A program made the translations under genes and the position numbers. From NCBI RefSeq assembly GCF_900111345.1, contig NZ_FOGY01000014.1, positions 1-32,590 of the forward strand: a stretch of 32,590 nucleotides of DNA. The letters run 5' to 3'. This DNA is from Psychrobacillus sp. OK032. GTDB taxonomy: Bacteria; Bacillota; Bacilli; Bacillales_A; Planococcaceae. This document shows, piece by piece, positions 20,987 through 27,646 of this stretch. The notes beneath the pieces were generated by a model that was not told the origin of the DNA, made no database searches, and saw only the letters and a list, made by a program, of their open reading frames with translations. Numbering within the stretch: the first letter of the stretch is position 1; every line of letters begins with the position of its first letter.

Positions 20987-21907
20987 TTATATGGTTTTCC
21001 TTAAAAGCTCAAAATCACTAATAATTTTTTTGTGGTTTCCGGACTTTACCATTTTAATTATTTCATTATTACCATATTTTAAAGCAGTTTCAACTTCATG
21101 AGCATTGGGAAAAGCTCCATATTTAATTAAATATGCAACAATATATTTATTATCTTTTTGTATTGCTAATTCTAACGCAGTCTGTCCAGTTTGAGACTTT
21201 GAGTGTGCACCTGCTTTATATTTATCAAAGCTCAATATAACTCCTTCAACATCATTATTGAGGATACTATTAATAAGTAATTTATTTCCTTCTGGAATAT
21301 TTTCTGTAAAATTTGATTTTACAGTATTAGTGTTTTTTTGCTGTTCTATGAACTTACACCAACTCATCGCACGATTATAATCATTTCTAAATTCACTATT
21401 ATCCATTTCACAACCATTGTGATTAGAAAATACCTCTATTTCTTTATACCCATTATCACCATGGATAGAATCGAAGTAGATAATTAGTGTAACTTTATGG
21501 ACAAGGTTTTTTGAATTTTTCCTGCCTGTAACACCTCCAATAATTGCTCCAACACCACCTAATAATAATCCACCAACTATAGCTCTACCAGCTGCATCTG
21601 ATATTGATGTTCTATACTCTGTATTATCATCGATTTTTATTTCGCATTCAAAGATGCTCTGTTTGTTAATAAACTTAAAACCCTTTCTATGATTATAAAA
21701 CCATAATCCATTTCTTTCATAGTCATAAATCAGATGGTCCCAATTAAATCTGATAAATTTGTACTGTGTAATGTTGTTTTTAGTCATAAACGTGGCTAAT
21801 TCACTATCATTTTTCTTTCCACTAAAATTCGCCCATAAAAAAAGTATTACGCAAAGAGCTAAAAATGCTATTAGTAAAGCCCCAAAAAATCCTATTATAG
21901 TTGTCAC
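20987..21907 (-). CDS. Membrane-anchored ankyrin-repeat protein (306 aa), reverse orientation
   Basis: A membrane helix at 5-27 (IGFFGALLIAFLALCVILFLW) is followed by a beta-rich region with IYDYERNGLWFYNHRKGFK, a glycine-rich hydrophobic stretch (AAGRAIVGGLLLGGVGAIIG, about 103-125) and a second beta-rich part. Residues 205-290 form about two ankyrin-like repeats (TGQTALELAIQKDNKYIVAY, LIKYGAFPNAHEVETALKYG). It probably acts at the membrane through protein contacts. GTG 21907 chosen because AGGAGG lies 7 nt upstream on the - strand; the frame is open further upstream without an RBS. It points against the array, between site 21 and site 22. Confidence 0.75.
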   Translation of the reverse strand: MTTIIGFFGALLIAFLALCVILFLWANFSGKKNDSELATFMTKNNITQYKFIRFNWDHLIYDYERNGLWFYNHRKGFKFINKQSIFECEIKIDDNTEYRTSISDAAGRAIVGGLLLGGVGAIIGGVTGRKNSKNLVHKVTLIIYFDSIHGDNGYKEIEVFSNHNGCEMDNSEFRNDYNRAMSWCKFIEQQKNTNTVKSNFTENIPEGNKLLINSILNNDVEGVILSFDKYKAGAHSKSQTGQTALELAIQKDNKYIVAYLIKYGAFPNAHEVETALKYGNNEIIKMVKSGNHKKIISDFELLRKTI

Positions 21908-22084
21908 TGTTGTTCCTCCTAGATGATTAATTCCTGTTTTGATTTTACAACAAATGACCATCTAATATTTTGTCAAATAATGGAGACGCGGAAGAATGAC
22001 GAGATAAGGTGAAATTCAAAACGAATATAGCGCAGAACAATTAAAACTGAAATGGGGGAAGAAACTATTTAGCACCAATCTAAT

Positions 22085-22105
22085 ACTGCTTCGGCAGTTT
22101 TTTTT
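22085..22105 (+). terminator. Strong rho-independent terminator
   Basis: ACTGC-TTCG-GCAGT with a UUCG tetraloop and T8, directly before A of site 22. The gene it served (21962-22084) is no longer recognisable. Confidence 0.85.
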
Positions 22106-22188
22106 ATGCAACTAACAGGTGCTTTACTTCAAGAAGGAGTAAAGCCTTTTTCCTTATTCAAAACTAAAGGGGGAGGTTAGTTGAACAA
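22104..22188 (+). repeat. Cassette-boundary site 22 (A + terminator + B)
   Basis: ATGCAACTAACAGGTGCTTT (A), GCTTTACTTC/GGAGTAAAGC, B ATTCAAAACTAAAGGGGGAG then GTTAGTTGAACAAG. Confidence 0.85.
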
Positions 22189-22242
22189 GCAGGTTATTTT
22201 TAGAATGGTGTTGAAGTACTTTATTAAAGGAGGAAGGATTTA

Positions 22243-22281
22243 TTGGATGAAGAAATAATATTATACATACGGAGGAGGTGA
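22243..22281 (+). CDS. Possible 12-aa leader peptide
   Basis: TTG 22243 with AAAGGAGGAAGG upstream reads MDEEIILYIRRR and TGA. Its stop overlaps the GGAGGAGGTGAT RBS of the next gene, so it could couple translation. Tandem Arg codons CGG AGG AGG are the RBS itself. Might be chance. Confidence 0.3.
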   Translation: MDEEIILYIRRR

Positions 22282-22291
22282 TAATAAATAA

Positions 22292-22876
22292 ATGACTTTC
22301 TTATATTTTATAGTTGGGTACTGTGCTTTATATTTAGTGATTTGGTTACATGAAGTTGGACATGGGATCGTATATGCAAAATATAAATGCAAAGATAATC
22401 CTTTTAAGGTTCATGTGCCATTCTATTTATTCTTCTCTACACCCCAGCCTGTTGATGAAAAAAAGGCACAAACTCTAAATAGTAAACAGTACTTTAATAT
22501 TGGCATAGCGGGAATAATAGTAAATCTGCTTTTTGGTATTCCTGTATCCTTCCTTATACTAACGATTGAGTTTAATAACTCGATTTTAATTTTCTTTTTT
22601 TATTCATTTGCCTTATTTCATTTAGTGAAGGCTGCAAGTTACTTGACAATTAGTAATATTTTTCTTGCAAGTGATATGATAACTGTTCAAAACTACAAAC
22701 CAAAATTAAGAATACCCTTATTTTTAATAGGAATATTTATAGTTGTCCTTATCATTTTCATGCTAATCAAAAGTCCTGATAGTTGGAGATTGGGATACAT
22801 CATTTCAATAATAATCATGATATTATGCATGGGATTAGGAAGAATTTTCTTTAGCCGAAGAACACGGGCTGCGTAG
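22292..22876 (+). CDS. M50-like membrane zinc metalloprotease
   Basis: 194 aa. HEVGH (20-24) lies inside the first membrane helix (VGYCALYLVIWLHEVGHGIV), the zinc-binding HExxH of M50/site-2-type intramembrane proteases. GIAGIIVNLLFGIPVSFLI forms a further helix with a short N/G motif as in M50, and FLASDMITV supplies an Asp that may be the third ligand. Two or three more helices follow. GGAGGAGGTGAT is unusually far (13 nt) from ATG 22292 and is also the end of a possible leader peptide. The last residues (FSRRTRAA) are encoded by a B-site remnant (TTTAGCCGAAGAA) and a terminator stem, so the native C-terminus appears lost. Confidence 0.8.
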   Translation: MTFLYFIVGYCALYLVIWLHEVGHGIVYAKYKCKDNPFKVHVPFYLFFSTPQPVDEKKAQTLNSKQYFNIGIAGIIVNLLFGIPVSFLILTIEFNNSILIFFFYSFALFHLVKAASYLTISNIFLASDMITVQNYKPKLRIPLFLIGIFIVVLIIFMLIKSPDSWRLGYIISIIIMILCMGLGRIFFSRRTRAA

Positions 22877-22889
22877 GCAGCTCTTTTTT
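22868..22889 (+). terminator. Terminator overlapping the stop codon of the M50-like gene
   Basis: GCTGC-GTAG-GCAGC then TCTTTTTT. The TAG stop lies in the loop. The same hairpin with GTTGC/GCAAC is found at 32012-32033, a compensatory change. Confidence 0.8.
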
Positions 22890-22980
22890 CTTATTACACT
22901 AACGGGTGCTTTAGCAGAACAGGGTTATCAGTAGAACGCCTTATTGTTATTCAACTAAAGCAGCAGGTTAGTTTAAGAAG
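22890..22980 (+). repeat. Cassette-boundary site 23 (A + B)
   Basis: TTATTACACTAACGGGTGCT then TTAGCAGAACAG (A, 22890-22922), weak centre (GGTTATCAGTAGAACGCC), B TATTCAACTAAAGCAGCAGG then TTAGTTTAAGAAG. The following 198 bp up to 23178 hold only very short frames. Confidence 0.8.
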
Positions 22981-23178
22981 CATTGTTTGTTTAATTCAGA
23001 TGAGAAGGGGAGTAGATAATGAGGGTCCTTTACTAATGTTTTGTTCGTTGTTTTATCATCTGGCTTTGAAATAACGTTTGATTCTCTATAAGAAAGAACG
23101 ATAATTTATATAAAAGTTTGATAAAATGTTATTAATAAATTGAGATTGTGAACTATAAATGATCAGGGTGGAGATTTA

Positions 23179-23481
23179 ATGAATAACAATTCTTATAATA
23201 TTGTCGTGCATGTTGTCAATTTAATCCTATTGGGAGCTATCGGTTTTCTCGCGTTTTTCTCTGTGGTAAATATTAGCCCCCCAGTCCAAGACCCTATCTC
23301 TGACATGTTTAAATTCGGTCTTTTTGTTTTCCTGCTCGTCATGTGGGCAGTTAATTACTGGTTCCAATTCAAGAAGAAAAAATGGATTCTGCCAATAGCT
23401 GGAACGATCCTTTACATCGCCATCGCTTTGTTCGTCGGGGGAGTAATCATGCCATTCCTACGCGAAATTGTTACTAAATAA
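23179..23481 (+). CDS. Small membrane protein, three spans (100 aa)
   Basis: Three hydrophobic helices: NIVVHVVNLILLGAIGFLAF (8-27), FGLFVFLLVMWAVNYW (46-62) and ILPIAGTILYIAIALFVGGV (70-90), separated by short polar loops (QFKKKK is a cytoplasmic-type positive loop). No family recognised. GGTGGAG lies 5 nt before ATG 23179. Its codons are richer in G/C than its neighbours (for example ATCGCCATCGCT), which hints at a different donor. Cassette between sites 23 and 24. Confidence 0.65.
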   Translation: MNNNSYNIVVHVVNLILLGAIGFLAFFSVVNISPPVQDPISDMFKFGLFVFLLVMWAVNYWFQFKKKKWILPIAGTILYIAIALFVGGVIMPFLREIVTK

Positions 23482-23552
23482 TCCCGCAGCCATGCCGAAT
23501 AACAATTAAATAGATTTATCACGTTTGGTAAGCTGGCTAATAGAAACTCTGT

Positions 23553-23638
23553 TCTTCTTGCATTAACGGGTGCTTTACTACAAGAAGGAGTAAAGCCTTT
23601 TTTCTAATAAAATTAAAGCGGCAGTTTAGTTGAATAAG
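23553..23638 (+). repeat. Cassette-boundary site 24 (A + terminator + B)
   Basis: TTCTTGCATTAACGGGTGCT (A), GCTTTACTAC/GGAGTAAAGC with T6, B AAATTAAAGCGGCAGTTTAG then TTGAATAAG. Confidence 0.85.
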
Positions 23639-23653
23639 AAAAATTTTAGCTTG

Positions 23654-23679
23654 TTCCACAATAGGGCCAGATTGTGGAG
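23654..23679 (+). repeat. C-type palindrome copy 2
   Basis: 8-bp perfect arms TCCACAAT and ATTGTGGA around AGGGCCAG. Related to 14844-14870 and 24152-24170. Confidence 0.6.
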
Positions 23680-23866
23680 TTGTGTATTGTGACAGTGAAG
23701 GAAACAGTGGAGTTTTATACATCTCAAGCCTTAGCATAAAATACATCTCAGATCCAATTACAGGAATTCATTCGCACTGTAAGATAGAAATATAAAGTGG
23801 GAAGTAATGGAAAAAATGTTTTTGGATTGTTTTCAGTAATTATGAAGAAAGATAAGGAGTGAGAAA

Positions 23867-24115
23867 ATGAAAAAGCTATGGCTCTTTTGGTGGATTGCTA
23901 ACATCTTTTGGGTAGCTGTTTTTGCAGTAGGTACAGCTTTCGTTTGGCTTAGGGAGGTTGATGGCGCAGGTGTTACTCAAACAACTGAGGCAAAATTAGC
24001 AGCATTTATAGTTTTATTAATTGCATTTATATTCCCGGTAATAATTCAAGTTGTCTGGCTAATTGTTAACTTGGTAATTAACAGTAATAAAAAAACTAAA
24101 ATTCAGCAAATATAA
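23867..24115 (+). CDS. DUF3923 family membrane protein (82 aa)
   Basis: Two membrane helices: LWLFWWIANIFWVAVFAVGT (4-25) and AAFIVLLIAFIFPVIIQVVW (45-68), joined by LREVDGAGVTQTTEAKL. The Trp-rich start and the REVDGAGV...T..KL loop are the pattern I recall for DUF3923; function unknown. AAGGAG lies 8 nt before ATG 23867. Upstream (23690-23800) a remnant frame with GNSGVLYISSLSIKYISDPI has no start. Cassette between sites 24 and 25. Confidence 0.8.
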   Translation: MKKLWLFWWIANIFWVAVFAVGTAFVWLREVDGAGVTQTTEAKLAAFIVLLIAFIFPVIIQVVWLIVNLVINSNKKTKIQQI

Positions 24116-24151
24116 AAAGGGGGGATGTATTTAAGAAATTAGCAAACTAAG

Positions 24152-24170
24152 CAATCGGGCGCGATTGTGG
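24152..24170 (+). repeat. C-type palindrome copy 3
   Basis: CAATCG-GGCG-CGATTG, 6-bp perfect arms, 15 bp before A of site 25. Confidence 0.55.
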
Positions 24171-24185
24171 AATAAACGTCCCTTC

Positions 24186-24268
24186 TCTTATTCAACTAAC
24201 GGGTGCTTTACTTCAAGAAGGGGTAAAGCCTTTTTCTTCTAACAACTATAGGGGCAGAATAATGAAAG
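24186..24268 (+). repeat. Cassette-boundary site 25 (A + terminator + decayed B)
   Basis: TTATTCAACTAACGGGTGCT (A), GCTTTACTTC/GGGTAAAGC with T5, then a degraded B (ACAACTATAGGGGCAGAATA). The end of B merges into the terminator of the reverse-strand gene. Confidence 0.8.
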
Positions 24269-24316
24269 AAGAACAAGAAGTTGTCAGTACTATTAAACCG
24301 CTTGTTCTTCTCTTTC
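24264..24316 (-). terminator. Terminator-like inverted repeat of the reverse-strand gene
   Basis: GAAAGAAGAACAAG pairs with CTTGTTCTTCTCTTTC (2-nt bulge), 54 bp past the stop codon of the gene at 24370-24816. Confidence 0.6.
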
Positions 24317-24369
24317 AATGTTGTTTTTCAGATGCTAAAGTATCAAACAAGTAAAAATAGCAAATCAAA

Positions 24370-24816
24370 CTATAACTGTTTTATCGGTACACATATTTCG
24401 CAATAATGGTTGTTTACCATATCCTCAGTGTATCTTTCCAAAATGGGTTTGTTATCAATCTGATATCCATTGCTTTGAAGAGTAGGAAAAATATAAGCAT
24501 ATGCTTTTTGAATGTCTTCAGCTGTATGTTTGACTTCGTAAATAAGGTATTTTCCACCTGCAAGTTCACCTTCGCAAATTGAATCATCCATTTGATAATC
24601 CTCTGTAATCACAATACAAGCATCAAATCTACAGTTTTCAGGAAGCGTTGTCTCTGGGTTATCTTGTTGAATTGCAAGTATAATAGCCGAAAGATTTTTC
24701 TCTTTTGCCCATTTTTTTAACTTCTCCATTACTTCAATATTTGCTGAACCATACGGACCAACTCGTCGCACGTAAGCCAAGCGATAGTTAGGGAGTATTT
24801 CAACTTTAAACTTCAT
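24370..24816 (-). CDS. GyrI-like (AraC effector-binding-like) small-molecule-binding protein, reverse orientation
   Basis: 148 aa, one complete GyrI-like fold: KVEILPNYRLAYVRRVGPYG (4-23, the conserved RxxGPY start), a helix with VMEKLKKWAKEKNL, the central strand FDACIVITEDYQ, GGKYLIYEVKHTAEDIQKAY (beta-alpha) and a C-terminal YCEICVPIK strand. These domains bind small hydrophobic ligands and are found alone or fused to AraC regulators; no DNA-binding domain is present. ATG 24816 has AAGGAGG about 9 nt upstream on the - strand; the frame continues upstream without a better RBS. Reverse-strand cassette with its own terminator (24264-24316), between sites 25 and 26. Confidence 0.85.
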   Translation of the reverse strand: MKFKVEILPNYRLAYVRRVGPYGSANIEVMEKLKKWAKEKNLSAIILAIQQDNPETTLPENCRFDACIVITEDYQMDDSICEGELAGGKYLIYEVKHTAEDIQKAYAYIFPTLQSNGYQIDNKPILERYTEDMVNNHYCEICVPIKQL

Positions 24817-24917
24817 AAATTCTTTCCTCCTTTCTTCATTTGGATTTGATTGGTACATTTCGAATGTAACATGCTTAAAAAATATATACACTTTATTTTT
24901 TAAAAATAATATTTTTC

Positions 24918-25057
24918 CTTATTCAACTAACGGGTGCTTTAGTTAATCAAGACCATCATTTCGATGGTCTATTTTTCCGTCCAAAACATCAAGTAGATTT
25001 CGTCGATCCATTGTGAAATGTTACACTTAAACTAACGTGGCAGCTTAGTTCAATAAG
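24918..25057 (+). repeat. Cassette-boundary site 26, long form
   Basis: TTATTCAACTAACGGGTGCT then TTAGTTAATCAAG (A), terminator AGACCATC/GATGGTCT with T5 (24950-24976), spacer with ATTGTGAAATGTTACACTTA, B AACTAACGTGGCAGCTTAGT then TCAATAAG. Confidence 0.88.
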
Positions 25058-25106
25058 AAAGTATGATAGATTTAATTAACAGAAAAATTGAAAAGGGGTT
25101 TCAACA

Positions 25107-25544
25107 TTGAATACTTTAATGATTAAAGAACTAAAATCTCGTAAAGAGATTATTGAAGCATTTCCAATTATGAAGCAGTTACGAACTCATCTTGATGAAA
25201 GTACTTACCTTGAATTAGTACTGGAAGCACAAGAAGTAGACAGATATAAAATGTTGGCTTTATTTTATGAAGATAAAATTGTAGCGGTGACTGGGTTTAA
25301 GCCAATGACAACATTATATTATGGAAGATTTGTTTGGGTTTGTGATTTGGTTACGGACACAAATATACGGTCAAAAGGATATGGAGAAAAATTACTTACA
25401 CATGTTCATGAATGGGCAAGAGAAAATAAGTATGAAAGTGTTGCCCTATCCTCAGGGTTACAGCGTACAAATGCACACCGTTTTTATGAAGAGAGGATGA
25501 ATTACGACAAAGTAAGTTATGTGTTTAAAACATCTTTAACATAA
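25107..25544 (+). CDS. GNAT family N-acetyltransferase
   Basis: 145 aa, single GNAT domain: [20 protein letters not shown] (77-96) is motif A with the acetyl-CoA loop [29 protein letters not shown] (about 124-142) is motif B. It acetylates an unknown substrate. TTG 25107 has AAAAGGGG upstream. Third GNAT of the window. Single-gene cassette between sites 26 and 27. Confidence 0.88.
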   Translation: MNTLMIKELKSRKEIIEAFPIMKQLRTHLDESTYLELVLEAQEVDRYKMLALFYEDKIVAVTGFKPMTTLYYGRFVWVCDLVTDTNIRSKGYGEKLLTHVHEWARENKYESVALSSGLQRTNAHRFYEERMNYDKVSYVFKTSLT

Positions 25545-25549
25545 GTACG

Positions 25550-25641
25550 ATATTCAACTAACGGGTGCTTTAGCAGAACAAGACCATCATTTCGATGATC
25601 TATTTTTACGTCCAAAACTAACGAAAGTTTAATTGAATAAG
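25550..25641 (+). repeat. Cassette-boundary site 27 (A + terminator + B)
   Basis: TATTCAACTAACGGGTGCTT then TAGCAGAACAAG (A), AGACCATC/GATGATCT with T5, B AAAACTAACGAAAGTTTAAT then TGAATAAG (shortened centre). Confidence 0.82.
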
Positions 25642-25677
25642 TTGAATGTTAAAATAGCGAGAAAAGGAGATTGTGAA

Positions 25678-26085
25678 ATGAGTTTAGCAAGTTATATTGG
25701 ATGCAATATAGAAATACCTCTTAGTAATGAAGAGTCAGACGATTTAATTATTATTGGAGATTGTTTTTCGAACAAGTACAACCGTCGAGATGTGAAAAAA
25801 CATCAATTTACTACTCCTTTTGTTTACGAAGTATCAAGTGACTGGGGAATAGAGATTTCGGAATATATGAACCAAAAAACGTGTGCTGAATCAAAAGAGA
25901 AGCTAATTGAACTGTGTAAAATTATGGACAGTTACATTGATAAAGGTGATTTTTTTGAACTGTATAGTTGTTGGGTCGGAGAAGAAGCTGATAAGCGGGA
26001 AGGTGAGATAACTCTTCGAATCAATAACTTTGACATTGAACAGATAAAAATGCCTGAAAAAACGTTAGTGAGATTTGAAAAATGA
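25678..26085 (+). CDS. Protein of unknown function (135 aa), possibly immunity-like
   Basis: Soluble mixed alpha/beta protein: SYIGCNIEIPLSNEESDDLI, DCFSNKYNRRDVKKHQFTTP, SSDWGIEISEYMNQKTCAES and FFELYSCWVGEEADKREGEI. The size, acidic character (many Asp and Glu) and alternating strands resemble polymorphic-toxin immunity proteins, but I recognise no family, so this is only a hint. ATG 25678 with AAGGAGA 8 nt upstream preferred to TTG 25633, which lies in the B palindrome. Single-gene cassette between site 27 and LR2. Confidence 0.6.
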   Translation: MSLASYIGCNIEIPLSNEESDDLIIIGDCFSNKYNRRDVKKHQFTTPFVYEVSSDWGIEISEYMNQKTCAESKEKLIELCKIMDSYIDKGDFFELYSCWVGEEADKREGEITLRINNFDIEQIKMPEKTLVRFEK

Positions 26086-26095
26086 GTTCTTCTTT

Positions 26096-26284
26096 AACTC
26101 CCATGAAAATTAGTGCTTCAAGAAATGAATTTAAGAAGACCCCTACTTAATCGTTAAAAAAAAAGAGGAGAGCGTAAATAAGTCTATGGATTACGGTTGA
26201 CTGGATTAAGGTCAGTATCAGTATTGACACTTCCTAACCATTTTCATTCTCTGTGGTGCAGCATTTTTTTGTGCTGCATGGATG
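26096..26284 (+). repeat. Long repeat LR2 (copy of 10671-10870)
   Basis: Same content as LR1 without 11 nt near 26137. Ends in CATGGATGG before CTAACGGGTGC, forming the extended left arm of site 28; hairpin CAGCA-T7-GTGCTG at 26260-26277. Confidence 0.8.
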
Positions 26285-26361
26285 GCTAACGGGTGCTTTA
26301 CTTCAAGAAGGGGTAAAGCTTTTTTTCTTATTGAACTAACGGGGCAGTTTAGTGCAACAAG
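26280..26361 (+). repeat. Cassette-boundary site 28 (A + terminator + B), LR-extended
   Basis: GGATGGCTAACGGGTGCTTT (A), GCTTTACTTC/GGGTAAAGC with T7, B TTGAACTAACGGGGCAGTTT then AGTGCAACAAG. The leader after it (GGATTATCGTCAGATTTA) matches the one after site 18. Confidence 0.85.
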
Positions 26362-26503
26362 GATTATCGTCAGATTTACTACGCTAAGTAAAGAAATGTT
26401 ACCAAACACCACTTTGGGGACGTTTTTATATTAAAGCAAATAAACTAATTCTAATTTAATTATGTTAAAATATACTCAATTTTCCATTTAAGGGGTGTGT
26501 GAA

Positions 26504-26950
26504 ATGTTAGAAACATATGAAAAAGATGTAATAGGCGAAGATTATCGTTCGTTAATCGAAATAGCTTCTAAAAAATGTGATAAATTTGCATTCGTTAAAA
26601 GAAAAGATATGATGGCAGATGAGAAATTGGCTATGAAATATTTCAACGAATTTGTAAAGGATATTAAAAATTCATTAATTGAAATGAAAGAGCAATCCGA
26701 ATGGGAAGTAAATAAACTTTTAGAAGCAACAGCGTATGTATGTTATTACGAGTTAAATGAACAAACGAAAAATTTTTTACAAACAAAAAGTAACTCACTT
26801 TTTGGATGGATTGGAAGTTTACCAGAAGATTTAATACTTTATAGTGGTGACAAAGTTTGGCTTGCTTGTAATTCACACGAAAGTTATTTTTTTGTTAATA
26901 AAGAACTCGATAACTACGAAGACCTAATGAAACTTTTAAAAAATGCGTAA
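26504..26950 (+). CDS. Protein of unknown function (148 aa)
   Basis: Mostly helical: LIEIASKKCDKFAFVKRKDM, YFNEFVKDIKNSLIEMKEQS and LLEATAYVCYYELNEQTKNF, then a Trp/Tyr-rich end (SLFGWIGSLPEDLILYSGDK, WLACNSHESYFFVNKELDN). No family recognised; similar in size and acidity to immunity-type proteins. ATG 26504 has AGGGG 8 nt upstream; a GTG at 26495 overlaps it. The cassette shares its leader and its 298-bp tail with the one that carries the SF0329 gene (18752-19833), although the two proteins are unrelated by eye. Confidence 0.6.
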   Translation: MLETYEKDVIGEDYRSLIEIASKKCDKFAFVKRKDMMADEKLAMKYFNEFVKDIKNSLIEMKEQSEWEVNKLLEATAYVCYYELNEQTKNFLQTKSNSLFGWIGSLPEDLILYSGDKVWLACNSHESYFFVNKELDNYEDLMKLLKNA

Positions 26951-27001
26951 TTTATCTTGGTATCAAAACGATAAAAAGTTTTATACAGTCATACTCAAAT
27001 A

Positions 27002-27299
27002 AACGTTCCCAAATAAAAGTTTGGGATTACATATAACCTCTTAGAATCTTGATTTAACAGCGTTCTAGGAGGTTTCTCTTTATTTAACTTTAAACAGCTT
27101 TTTATGCAAAGTCGTTTGAAGACGGATACTACAAGACTTTCTTTTTTCTTTACCCTCAGAGTTGTGAACTTATATTGGATTGTGAAGATTTCGACTCATA
27201 TACAGAATATACAAAAGAAGAGGTTTAGTTTAGATTGTGAAACATTGTACTTAAACTAACGGGTGCTTTAGTTAAACAAGACCATCATTTCGATGGTCT
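27002..27299 (+). repeat. Cassette tail repeat TR2 (copy of 19449-19746)
   Basis: Near-identical to TR1 over 298 bp without length change, including the terminator-like stem (27035-27074), the gene remnant and A plus terminator of site 29. It starts 52 bp past the upstream stop codon. Confidence 0.85.
27094..27228 (+). pseudogene. C-terminal remnant of an unknown protein, second copy
   Basis: FYAKSFEDGYYKTFFFLYPQ, then SCELILDCEDFDSYTEYTKE, EV and stop; same frame as 19541-19675. No start or RBS. Confidence 0.5.
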
Positions 27300-27384
27300 A
27301 TTTTTACGTCCAAAAAATCACGTATATTTCGGTGATTCATTGTGAAATGTTACATTTCAACTAAGGAAGCAGGATAGTTGAAGA
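27250..27384 (+). repeat. Cassette-boundary site 29, long form
   Basis: ACTTAAACTAACGGGTGCTT then TAGTTAAACAAG (A), terminator ACCATC/GATGGT with T5, spacer with ATTGTGAAATGTTACATTTC, B AACTAAGGAAGCAGGATAGT then TGAAGATC. Last complete site before a 1.8-kb stretch with the MFS gene. Confidence 0.85.
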
Positions 27385-27524
27385 TCAATTACAGTGAACA
27401 GTATCAAAAGTGAATGAGGTTTTCTATTAGACTTAAAGATCATAAATTTGATTGTTTAATCTAAACCCCCACTTCTTAGGAAGCAAAAATTACATTTTAA
27501 ATATGAGTAAGCAGTATTTGTTAA
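27385..27524. other. Non-coding stretch between site 29 and the MFS terminator
   Basis: AT-rich, no supported gene or repeat; the cassette content expected after site 29 is missing or lost. Confidence 0.4.
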
Positions 27525-27569
27525 AAGAAGTATCAAAGAACAACAAAACATCCTTGATACTTCTTTTTT
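27525..27569 (-). terminator. Terminator between site 29 and the MFS gene
   Basis: 12-bp perfect stem AAGAAGTATCAA/TTGATACTTCTT, flanked by T6 on the + strand and a T-rich run on the - strand; likely bidirectional. Confidence 0.75.
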
Positions 27570-27646
27570 CAATTTCTAGGCATGAAAAGATTTTGGTTCT
27601 TCTGGATATACAATAGGAAGCATGCCATTCGTTTGTTGCTTACCTT

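Noticed and set aside
23690..23800. Possible gene remnant with GNSGVLYISSLSIKYISDPI
   Set aside because: Protein-like stretch but no start, no RBS and only about 35 codons; not enough for a feature.
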